DNA of 64,000 nt from Dipteris shenzhenensis (taxonomy: Eukaryota > Polypodiophyta > Polypodiopsida > Gleicheniales), in NCBI GenBank assembly GCA_047967505.1, contig CM106538.1; one strand, written 5' to 3'. Shown one piece after another: positions 55,376 through 64,000 of the stretch (positions are counted from its first letter, which is position 1; each line of letters starts with the position of its first letter). Position numbers and translations under genes: made by a program. The notes under the pieces were generated by a model, which saw only the letters and a list, made by a program, of their open reading frames with translations, was not told the origin of the DNA and did no database searches.

Positions 55376-55536
55376 CCAACAACTAGGGCTCGCAGTGGCT
55401 CGGGTTCAGGGCAAGGATTAACTTGCGGCGAGAGAGCTAGAAGGAGATGAGGTACCAGCGGTAGTCTTAGACTTGTTGAAATTCTTGTCCCCCTTGCCTT
55501 TGCCATTATGGTCAGTGGCAAAGGCTTGATCTGCAT

Positions 55537-55940
55537 TCATGGAGGCAGCTCAGTTTGCTCCTGCAAAAACAACGTGACAAGCTGATCAAAGGTATAGTGG
55601 TTGGGGTTACCCATGGCCACCAACCTCAATGTTGTAGTTAAGCCTTGATAAGAATCGGGAAGGCCACTTAATGTAGTGGACACAACCTGAGGATCTGGCA
55701 CAATCTCATCAATATTAATGAGCTGCTCTCTATACTCCTTGATTTTGGTCAAGTAGTCATTTATGTTGTCCCTTCTTCCATCCTGACACCATCCAACGGT
55801 TTGCAAAAAGGCAACTCTAGTCTCATTCGTGATCTGGTAAAGAGATGCCAATTGATCCCATGCAGCCTTTGCTGTCCTGCAAGACCAATTATGGGGGACG
55901 ACACACCTCTTCATGGACAAGGCAATCAAAGTGTGTGTTG
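55537..55940 (-). pseudogene. copia gag fragment
   Basis: The minus strand reads LIALSMKRCVVPHNW, then AAWDQLASLYQITNETRVAF, REQLINIDEIVPDPQVVSTT, LSGLPDSYQGLTTTLR and TFDQLVTLFLQEQ, a continuous UBN2-type gag middle part. The N-terminal part is missing where the repeat at 55995 begins. It probably belonged to the same kind of element as the gag start at 63100-63240. Confidence 0.85.
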
Positions 55941-55994
55941 TGCATCTCCTCGATTCCATCGGATCTGATCTTGAGCACGAGGAACTGCGGCAAC

Positions 55995-56327
55995 AATGGT
56001 AAACGATCGTTGGCCTCAGGTTAGTCGGCCAACTCAAGTAAGGTCCGAGTCATTGGACATGGATGACACAAGAACTACCACCAAGAAGCCTAGTGGCATG
56101 ACCCTGAGCATCAAGGAAGAGCTGGTACCTGCCACGCCATGGAGCCAATCCCTTGGCAGCGGTTTTGCAGGTTCCCAGGTCGGAGATGAAAAGCCGATTC
56201 GTTGGAGCTGACTTGTTTGGAGTCTTATGTTACTTAAGTCAGGAGTCTGGTTTAGAACAAGCTTTTACTCACTTTCTCTAGTATGAGCCTTTGGTTGTGT
56301 TTTGCCATTGTCTGAGTCCAATTAGAG
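55995..56327. repeat. Interspersed repeat, left part, split by a LINE
   Basis: Matches 62340-62640 in order (for example GGAGTCTTATGTTACTTAAG against GGAGTCTTAGGTTACTTAAG). The match continues past the LINE at 59289-59580, matching 62640-63000. So one repeat of about 0.65 kb was cut by the LINE at about 56327. Confidence 0.75.
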
Positions 56328-59288
56328 CCTTGCTGCTCAGAAAGCTTGCTAAATGGGAAACCCGATCCAGTCAACGTGCTTTTTTGGATAAAGGTTGCTC
56401 TTCCAAGCAATTTTTTAAGAGTTTACACTACAAAAGACGGGCTGCCAATATCTGTCGGATCCGTATGCCTGATGGTTCTTGGTCAACATCTCGTTCAGAG
56501 CTTGTTGATTTATGTGTTCAGCACTTCTCCACTCATTTTGGGCATGTGGTTTCTTCTTGGGTCGTGTCTGCACGTCAGCTTGTTTTGCAGCATGTTCATC
56601 CAATTCTATCTGATGCTCAGGCTTTGAAACTTGAACATCCCTTCATTGAAAGGGAATTGTCTGATGCACTGAGATCCTGCGGCAGATGGAAATCTCCAGG
56701 ATGGGATGGTCTCACTATTGAATTCTTTCTTGCATTCTGGGATCTTCTTAAATTCACCTTGCTGCAAATGGTAAATATAGCATGGCAAAATCAGCAGATG
56801 TCTGTGTCATGGAAGAAGGGTCTTCTCAAGCTGATTTCAAAGAAGCAGCTATGTGATTCACTTGGTGATTGGAGGCCAATCATGCTCATGCCAGTCATTT
56901 ACAAGATCATTGCCAAAATGATGGTTGATCGGATTAAAGGTTATTTGCATGATGGGTTGCATCCCTCCCAATATGGCTTTGTTCCACGTCGCCATATCCA
57001 GATAACATTGCCAATGCTTATATTGGGATTACATATGCCAAATACACGCAGCAAGATGTTCTACCTCTTGCTAGTCCCTGCTATGCATGATGGAGTTTAT
57101 GGTTTTCAACCTTGTGAGTGACTATCATGAGATTGAAACTGCACTATGTTGCGTTTTTAGAGGATGAGTTTGGGAATGTTCTTGGATTCATCCAGGTATA
57201 TATTACAAAAGCCTTTGACGCAGTTCAATGGGATTTCATCTCACAAACTATGCGAGCTTTGGGATTTGGACAAAAAATGTAGCAGGTTATTTATTGGCTT
57301 TACAGAGATAGCAATGCAGCTTGTATTCTTTTTGGGGATATCTCTGATGAGTGGACTCTTCGTTGTTCGGTCCGCGAGGGATGCTCTCTCAGTGCTTTAC
57401 TGTATGCCATTGCTACTATCCTATGCTGCAATATATTGATCATCTTGTGGCTACAGGATCACTTCATGGCTTGGAATTGGATGCTAATCGTAGCATGGTT
57501 GCTCAAGCTTATGCTGATGATTCTTTCTTTACCCTGAAGAATACGTCCCATGATCTTGGTGCCTTGATGCAGGCCCTCTCTGTTTATGGTTTGGCAGCTG
57601 GTCTTTATGTTAATTTTCAGAAGTCTAAGCTACTCCCTTTGCATTCCAAAGACTGGCATAGTCTATTATGGCCCAGGGATATCATTTCACCTACTTAGTT
57701 TGTTCGTCATCTTGGTTACCCTTTGGGGTGGGAACTCACTTGCCGCCGACAACAAATTGACTGGGTTTTGGCTAAGCTTCGGGCAAAACTTGAGTATTGG
57801 AAACTGACAACTTGGCCTTTGCACGTTCGTCTTCAAATAGTGCAGTCCATCCTTGTGGCATATATTCAAATTTACTTGCCATTAATCATGTTCACTAAGG
57901 TAGATCTTACATCTTTCATGTCTGTCTTTATGGAAATCTTCTGGCGATCCAAAGATGGCAGAAAGAGTCTCAGGTTGCTTTTAATGCATCACATTTGTTC
58001 TCCCAAGATGCATGGTGGATTGAACATCACGAATATTCATGTGCATATTCTTGCCTACAGGGGAAAAATGTTGCTGCAATTTCTGCAATGTGATCAGCCT
58101 TGGGCTCTTATGATTAGGACTCTGGTCACTCATATCAGTATTTTTGCGTTTGGTCATTGGCAACTCGATCAATGGGATTTCTTTTTTGGCTGCACTGATG
58201 GCACTTTGCCTGGCTGCCCTTTTGTCTCCCACTTGTTTCTTGACTGGAAGCATGTTCTTTCTCATCTTGAATGGAATGGATGGCAATCTTTGCTTGGGAA
58301 TTCTTTGAGAGCTGAAAGCATTCACTGGTCGAAAGTCTTTCAGCCTCCCTTGGCTTTACAGGAACCTCGACATTCCTACTTTGTCTCGTTTAAAGGCATC
58401 ACTTCGGTTGCTGATGGTATAGATGATGCTAGTATTGTGCTCCCCTTTTCACTAGCAGCCACTACATATGGATTGGGCTCTCATTATTGTCCTTTGTGGT
58501 GACAAATTACTTCTATGCTTTCGCCTTTTGTTCCGATTCCTCCTTTGGAACTCCAGGACCGGCTAGAAGATTGGACTTTGACTTCTCCAGGGTCCTCTTT
58601 TTGTCCTTTGAGGCTATCTCAGATTACTGTACCTGCATTGTATAAAATCCTTTTGCCTCAACCTTGGGTTTCACAGAGAGGTGATTTTGTTTGGCGAATG
58701 CATCGCCCAGCCAAGTGGTGGAGGAAAAGATTACAGTAACTTTGGGCCTATAAAGTACTGCTTCAGCAACAGGTTTTCTTTTGGCGAGTTCATTTGGGAG
58801 TGTTTCCATCTGGAAAGCTATTAGCTCATCGACACATTGCTCCTGCACTTTGCCACAGATGTTCTGCTTCTTTGGAGGCTGTGTCTCACTTGTTTTGGCA
58901 TTGTTCGTGCTCTCGTGAGTTTTTTTATCTGCTTCAACAGTGCCTGCGAGCGAGATTCCCATCTGTTTCGTTTGAGAAGTTATTTTGGCTATTTGGGTTT
59001 CATCCATCCAGACCGGAGTTTCATCTTTTCTTCGTTTGGGTTCGCTATTGGGTACTATGGACTTTATGGACATATAGGAATTGTAAAGTCTTTGGTGATT
59101 TTAATTCTCTGTTTGGCTTTTTTAGGCGTTCTCTGCAGCAATCTTTCTTTGATTGCTTGCAGACTCGCTGCATAGATCATGAGGTCTTTTTGGCATATAC
59201 TGAAATTTTCAGTTGATGTAATTGTAGCACCTTGTTTTGAGGTTGCTACTCATATAATATAATCCATCAAAGATTTCATTAAAAAAAA
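56328..59288 (+). mobile_element. 5'-truncated LINE (RT and C-terminal zinc region, poly(A) end)
   Basis: About 2.96 kb, lacking ORF1 and endonuclease. Frames carry, in order: WKSPGWDGLTIEFF and LGDWRPIMLMPVIYKIIAK (RT start), YGFVPRRHIQ, then after an inserted retroposon TKAFDAVQWDFIS, CSVREGCSLSALLYAIAT, QAYADDSFF (catalytic Asp pair), and AAGLYVNFQKSKLL. Later come WGLNITNIHVHILAYRGKML-like and a zinc-binding C-terminus (LCHRCSASLEAVSHLFWHCS). It ends in eight A's (59281-59288). Several frameshifts make it dead. It inserted into an older repeat. The 81-bp LINE tail at 48155 is a relative. Confidence 0.85.
57064..57198 (+). mobile_element. Third copy of the short retroposon, inside the LINE RT
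   Basis: About 130 bp closely matching 30694-30836, from GCTAGTCCCTGCT to ATCCAGGTATATA. It interrupts the LINE RT just before TKAFDAVQW. The 5' end is truncated relative to the 30.5-kb copy while the 3' end is the same. No clear target duplication was seen. Confidence 0.75.
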
Positions 59289-59580
59289 GGAGTGTCGGTG
59301 CCTCAAGCGGAGGTGAGAGGATGTCACCCACTAGTGGTTGCACAAGCACGTTGTTGCAGCTACGATTGTTTGTATCAGGCCAAGGAACTTTGATAATACA
59401 AGCATTGGTTTGTTGCATATCGGTTTTGTTATTTTGGTACTTTGCAATACTGGTATTTGTGCACACACCTATACATCCGTCTTCTTATAATTTCACCCAC
59501 GTGCCACCGGAGTGCTATTTTCGTCCAAGCACTTTTGCACCTGCACGGAGCACCATGCACGGCTCAATGTTAGGTACCCA
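59289..59580. repeat. Interspersed repeat, right part
   Basis: Continues the repeat cut at 56327: TGTCACCCACTAGTGGTTG..., then TTTTCGTCCAAGCACTTTTG, matching TTTTCGTCCAAGCAATTTTG near 62960. 59581-59844 has no recognised feature. Confidence 0.7.
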
Positions 59581-59844
59581 AGTACTAGGTCGAATACACG
59601 GCTATGTGCGCAATGACAGTGATGACATGGAATGAGTGGGCATCGAGCTCCAGTTGGTGATCGGGCCACCACAACCGGAGTATCGAGTCCTACTTGAGGT
59701 GGGATGGGACGACCACAATAAAGAATCCCACACGAACTGGTTGGTCCTAGAGTTGTAGTGGGGCGACCATGACTAAGACCTCATGACTTTGTGGATCTTG
59801 ACCCAGTCCATTGGGTACTAGTATGACCAAAGAGTCCCAAGCCA

Positions 59845-60620
59845 GTGTTGGCTAAATCAAAGGTTGCACAACCTATTAAGTTGAAGTCCCAGGGTGTTGA
59901 TGACAAAGATCCTCACAGCCATCTTGCAGATTTCCTTCGGGTCTATCACACTAATGGTGCCATGACCAAGGAGGCGTATATGAATTACTTCCCTTGCACT
60001 TTGGTGAAAACTGCCCAACGATGGTTCAATCAAATTCAGATTGGTATTTCTTGGATTGCAACAGATGTTTGAGGCTTTTCTCAGGAGGTTCAGACAAGAA
60101 ATCAACGAGGAGGATGTCCACATCAAGTTTGGTGAATTGAATCAGAAAAAGAACGAGTCCATTCAAGATTTTGTCTTGCGAATGCGAGCCTTCATCATTC
60201 AGTCGAGCACACCACCTGATGACAAATCTCTGTATGCTTGGTTGACTACATGTTGCTTCCAACTGGACCTGCGTTCCTTGGAAATTGTCAATCCGACAAA
60301 TACATATGAAGAGTTGTTGAATCGAGCAGTAGCCCGACCTGCCAAATCCAAGCCCAAAAAGAAGGATGAGGAGAGTGATGAGGAGGATCCTCGTCTAAGA
60401 AAGATAAGCTGAAGTCGAAGCTCAAGAAGGCCTTCAAAGAATTGGGTATCCAAGGTAAAACCTTGTCCAAACAAGAAGTGGTTCTCGGCAAGGACACACA
60501 GAAGATGAATGTCGAACCGAGTATTGCAACATTTGTACCAAGTTTGGGCATGATGATTCCAAGTGTTGGTATAACAAAAACGACAATGTGGATGTAATTC
60601 AAGTGACACAGGATACCAAA
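59845..60620 (+). pseudogene. Ty3/gypsy gag with zinc knuckle
   Basis: Plus frames give DDKDPHSHLADFLRVYHTNG, KEAYMNYFPCTLVKTAQRWF, then QQMFEAFLRRFRQEINEEDV and ESIQDFVLRMRAFI, the retrotransposon gag domain. After a frame change comes a zinc knuckle CNICTKFGHDDSKC (near 60510-60555). No protease or RT follows. A family distinct from the 38-kb gag. Confidence 0.85.
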
Positions 60621-61962
60621 TCCAAAGATTGGAATATGAGGGTCTTAAGGAAAAACATAAAGCTAGAAGATGAACATGCGCTCCAAGTTACCTAGGTAGT
60701 GCTCAAGGATTTGTAGACCATATGCAGGGGGGTGCAAAATGAGCAAAGATGAAGTCCGCTATTCCGTTTGTTATTGCGGTCACTGTCGTGCTAGAGCAGC
60801 TGTGACAGGAGAACGCCACTCTTTGAGGGAAGGTGAACACCGTGGAACAAATCCAGGCATTACTGCAAAAGCTATCTGCACCTGAGGAGAAGCCATCCAA
60901 GTTGGCCCGACGTAGAGGCCCCGATGACGACAAAGACAGAGTCTCCGGATTGGGTGGGCTGAGGTTGACCTTGCAGCCCAACACCAGACCTGGTACGCTG
61001 GGCACTTCAGCAAAAAACAAGTGGATCACAGACCATGATGGTTAAGGAAGACTTGATCCCAACCACCAAGCAGGCTATAGGGAGTGACTCGAAGGAGAAA
61101 ACGATGGCCTAGGCTTTAATGCCATTGATCCCGAGCTTTGCCCTGTGCCTTTTACTACTGATGGGTCTTCTTCCTCGTGGGTGGAAACACGTACTCAAAC
61201 ATCTCCCTTGTACCTTGTTGAGATAGTTGTTCAAATGTCCCCGAAGCAACTACTATTAGCAGAGTCCCTTTGGCACCAAAGGTAATGCCAGTATTACCGG
61301 TACATGATGCCAACGGCTTATTATGCGTTGTGCTTGGCACGATATGTTTTCCTATGTCCAACAATACTTTGTAGTTACCCTTGGTGCAAGCTATTGGGTC
61401 CAGCTCATTGCTGTGCCTGGCACGATACATTTTCCTCTGTCCTACCATACTTAGTTACCACTGGCGCAAGCTATTAGGTCCACCTCATCTCCTCTGCATG
61501 CATATCAACCGCTATACTAGGCAGAGCCTTTGGGTGATTTACCTGCAAAGATTTCCATATATAACCAGGCTTGCCATGGTTTTGACAGGGTAGTGAGAGA
61601 CAGGGCACACATCGCCAAAGGACAACATTCACAGCCGAGCACTAGGAGCTTATGGAAAGGATACGAATACTATCCGAGCCAACGATGGAAACATTGCCTA
61701 TGTACTATATATAGTTATTATGCTTGCTTGAACAATTGATGGGATCTGCAGTACTGGAGGCCACAAATATGTGGAACGGATTGAGCCTCCCTCCCAATTT
61801 AAAAGATACAGAGTTAAGTTTGAGAAATAGGCAATGTAGACCCCTTAGCAGAGCAATGGTCAAAAGATTGGCTTCTATAATCGGAAAGAGCCAATTGACA
61901 TTGGCTCATTGTATCCTTGGCCACCAGCATCGACTCGCGGCTGCCTAGATCTCCTATGAAGG
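60621..61962. other. Unassigned, with an ~83-bp tandem duplication
   Basis: Follows the gypsy gag, but no pol motif was read. 61317-61489 holds two copies of a block with GCTTGGCACGATA/GCCTGGCACGATA and GGYGCAAGCTATTRGGTCC. The minus frame 61448-61155 across it has no known domain. Confidence 0.45.
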
Positions 61963-62289
61963 TTGGTCTTGCCTGATGCATCGGAGGCACCTTGTCCTTC
62001 CACAGCCCCTATACTTTGCCAGCCTCCTCTGCAACACCAATGCCCAGTTCCTAAGAAACAAAAGATGACTTTCAAGCTTCAATGCCAGAAGCATTTGGCC
62101 ACCTAGTTTTGAACAGAGACTTGGTCTTACCTGACGCATCGGAGGCACCTTGTCCTTCCACAGCCCCTATACTTTGCCTACCTCCTCTATCTCTGCAACA
62201 CCAATGCCAAGTTCCTAAGAAAGAGAGACGACTTCCGAGGTTTGGCGATGGAAGCCCTTCATTTGGCCACCTAGTTTTGAATAGAGACT
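61963..62289. repeat. ~158-bp tandem duplication
   Basis: Two copies (about 61963-62120 and 62121-62289) of a block from TTGGTCTTRCCTGAYGCATC to CCACCTAGTTTTGAA, with a third copy just started. The second copy has small insertions. Confidence 0.85.
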
Positions 62290-62339
62290 TGTCCATGTGG
62301 GTTTGGAGCTGTGAGGACATCGTACAAGTAAAGTCAAGG

Positions 62340-63060
62340 CGAAATGTTGGCCTCAAGTTACTTGGCCAACCCAAATCAAGTCCAAGTCATCAGTCATGGG
62401 TAATCTTGGAGTTACCAAGAGAAGCCAAGTGGTGCGGCTTGGAGCATCAAGGAAGAGCCAATATAGACCATGCCATGGAGCCACTCCTTGGCAGTGGTTT
62501 TGCAGGTTATTAGTTCTGAGATCAAAAGGCAATTCACTGGAACCGACTGGTTTGGAGTCTTAGGTTACTTAAGTTAGGAGTCCGGGGTTAGAACAATCTT
62601 TTCCTCAATTTCTCTAGCATTAGCCTTTGGTCATGTTTTGCTCTTGTCTGAGTTTGAGTAGAGTGCCGAGTCGAGAGTCTGTCACCCATGAGTTGTTGTA
62701 TGATCATGTTGCAGCTATGGCTATTTGTAACAGGCTAGCCTTTTGATAATACATGCATTGGTTTGTGGCATAATGGTTTTGTTTTGGTACTTGCGATAGT
62801 GGTATTTCTTCACACACTCATACGCAGGTCTCCATACGCTCAACCCATGCAGCACAAATTCCGTGATCTGACGTCTAACTCCTACAACCAAGCATTGAGA
62901 AGGTCCTGCATACCAGTGCACCCATGAGTGCAAGAGATAGCAGCTTCCACCCGAGCAGTGTTTTCGTCCAAGCAATTTTGCATCGCACGGTTCACCAAGC
63001 ACTTGGTACACCGGTCAACCGAGGGTGAGGAGAAAAGACCGTCAGCAATGATCCAGATAT
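62340..63060. repeat. Interspersed repeat, uninterrupted copy
   Basis: The unbroken counterpart of 55995-56327 plus 59289-59580. It gives the original order across the LINE insertion point (near 62640). It may be an LTR of the copia element whose gag start lies next to it, but TG...CA ends were not found. Confidence 0.65.
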
Positions 63061-63089
63061 GGCACGGTACAACCATCTGTGGCAATGGA

Positions 63090-63290
63090 TGCCTGAGACA
63101 GGTCCCACATCTGTTCCTGCAACAATACCCCAAATATTTCTGGCAACCAAAACCATGGACGACCACATAAGATAGTTGTTGCCATCGAGCTTATCCTTGG
63201 CTGAAATCATCCCAAGGAAATCATTGCTTGCCATTCCAAATTCCCAAATATAGAAATGTGACTCTGCAGAAATACAACTGCCCAAGCCTC
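63090..63290 (-). pseudogene. copia gag N-terminal fragment
   Basis: The minus strand reads MASNDFLGMISAKDKLDGNN, then YLMWSSMVLVARNIWGIVAG, the usual copia gag start (KLDGxNYxxWxxxMxxxLxxxxxWxxV). The same start, more decayed, is at 33185-33090. It is truncated after WGIVAGTDV. Confidence 0.8.
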
Positions 63291-64000
63291 AAGGCTATCA
63301 CTGCAATGAGCTTGCCGCCAAAGGCACAAATCTGTACATTGTTTGCTTGTAGGTATCTGTACAAGAGAATACCCAGGGCACAAAGGCCAATGCAAAGCTA
63401 TGGGAGGAAAAGCCCCAATTTTCGACAAGCCAAAGTGTGCAAAATAGAGGACAAGGCCCTACTAGGGACTCTGAAACCAATTGACTGCAAATTTTAAAAG
63501 CCAAATTTGAAAAGGGCATTTGTGCCAAAAAAGAGGGCAAAGGCAACTGTAGCAACACACAGCCAACTATGGTCGACTGTACAGGCTATCCAGATCTGAG
63601 TCCTTAATGTTTTAGACTGACCTGAATGTCAGATCAAAGGCTCCAAATCTTGCACCAAGCTGTCCAAATTTGGAACAGAAGTTTGCAGACAGCAAAAGCT
63701 CCAAATTTTGACTGCAATGTTGAGTCAACACAGTCAAAGATGGCAGCCATTTGTCCCCAAAATGTCCAAAATCGAACTGTGCAGGCCTGTAACACTGGAA
63801 AATGGAAACCCACTGCAGAAGAAGCAAAACAAGGTCTGCTTACGGGAAATCCTTACAACCGTACGGACTGTCCGTACAGTAGCAATTTGTACAGCCAGGT
63901 AAGCGACTGCAGGTCGCGGGGGCTCTAAACAGGTACAGATGTACAGTGGTTTCTGACAGCACCTGTACAGAGGACCCCCGACTGTACGGACAGGTACAAC
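63291..64000 (-). other. copia leader region with repeated GTACAG/CTGTAC strings
   Basis: It lies upstream of the gag start on the minus strand and resembles the leader at 33300-33950: A/C-rich with many CCAAAAT/GCAAA strings. The last ~150 bp repeat GTACAG, CTGTAC and GTACGGAC many times. The primer site and LTR would be beyond the window. Confidence 0.55.

Noticed and set aside
57064-57190. The segment interrupting the LINE RT as a spliceable intron (it begins GT and ends CAG)
   Set aside because: Related sequence occurs at two other sites with the same 3' end and target-type flanks, so a retroposon insertion explains it better; the LINE is dead in any case.

Overview
The window reads as nuclear DNA of a land plant with a large, transposon-filled genome. 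A fern is the best guess. The evidence is a plant organellar-type PPR protein built from long PLS modules in fern/lycophyte style, a plant-type PRMT6 gene with very large introns, and dense Ty1/copia, Ty3/gypsy and LINE remnants that use the plant initiator-Met primer site TGGTATCAGAGC. No rRNA, tRNA, CRISPR or bacterial-type gene was seen. Only two host genes are supported.

Host gene 1 is an intact-looking PPR gene on the minus strand (10893 to 7996, 965 codons, seven ~101-residue PLS modules plus E region). It stops just after the PG-box region. Directly downstream lies a decayed DYW domain, then a decayed second set of PPR repeats (about 7660 to 6940). Host gene 2 is the 5' part of a PRMT6-like protein arginine methyltransferase on the plus strand. 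Its first four coding exons are 26925-27173, 35984-36049, 53099-53167 and 53464-53499. All are joined in phase 0 at GT/AG sites, with introns of 8.8 kb, 17.0 kb, 0.3 kb and more than 10.5 kb. The remaining exons were not found and presumably lie past the right edge. Most of 27-64 kb is therefore intron sequence of this gene filled with transposons.

Layout. 1-7 kb: minus-strand LINE remnant (~960-1990) and a minus-strand Ty3/gypsy remnant. The gypsy remnant is split by a complete 2158-bp non-autonomous LTR element (2318-4475, 5-bp target duplication, itself carrying a MITE) and by a ~1-kb microsatellite-bearing segment. 7-11 kb: PPR pseudogene and PPR gene. 11-13 kb: no recognised gene. 13-18.9 kb: minus-strand copia element with broken gag-pol. 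21.4-22.9 kb: second minus-strand gypsy remnant. 23-25.3 kb: microsatellite-rich DNA. 25.7-27.2 kb: CpG-richer PRMT6 5' region and exon 1.

Intron 1 (27.2-36.0 kb): copia, LINE and LTR pieces. Intron 2 (36.05-53.1 kb): a gypsy element with its RT core deleted, a copia LTR, and a family of ~1-kb LTRs with a gag-only element (44.2-48.0 kb) and a solo LTR (48.5-49.7 kb). Intron 4 (53.5-64 kb): copia gag fragments, a 3-kb LINE inserted in an older repeat, a gypsy gag, and tandem duplications.

The most useful second looks are: the exploded PRMT6 gene; the DYW domain cut off by the stop of the PPR gene; a short retroposon family seen as three variably 5'-truncated copies with one common 3' end; and the small LTR element whose LTR carries telomere-like CCCTAA units. 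I did not find an evidently new multi-gene system. Boundaries of degenerate elements are approximate unless a target-site duplication is given.
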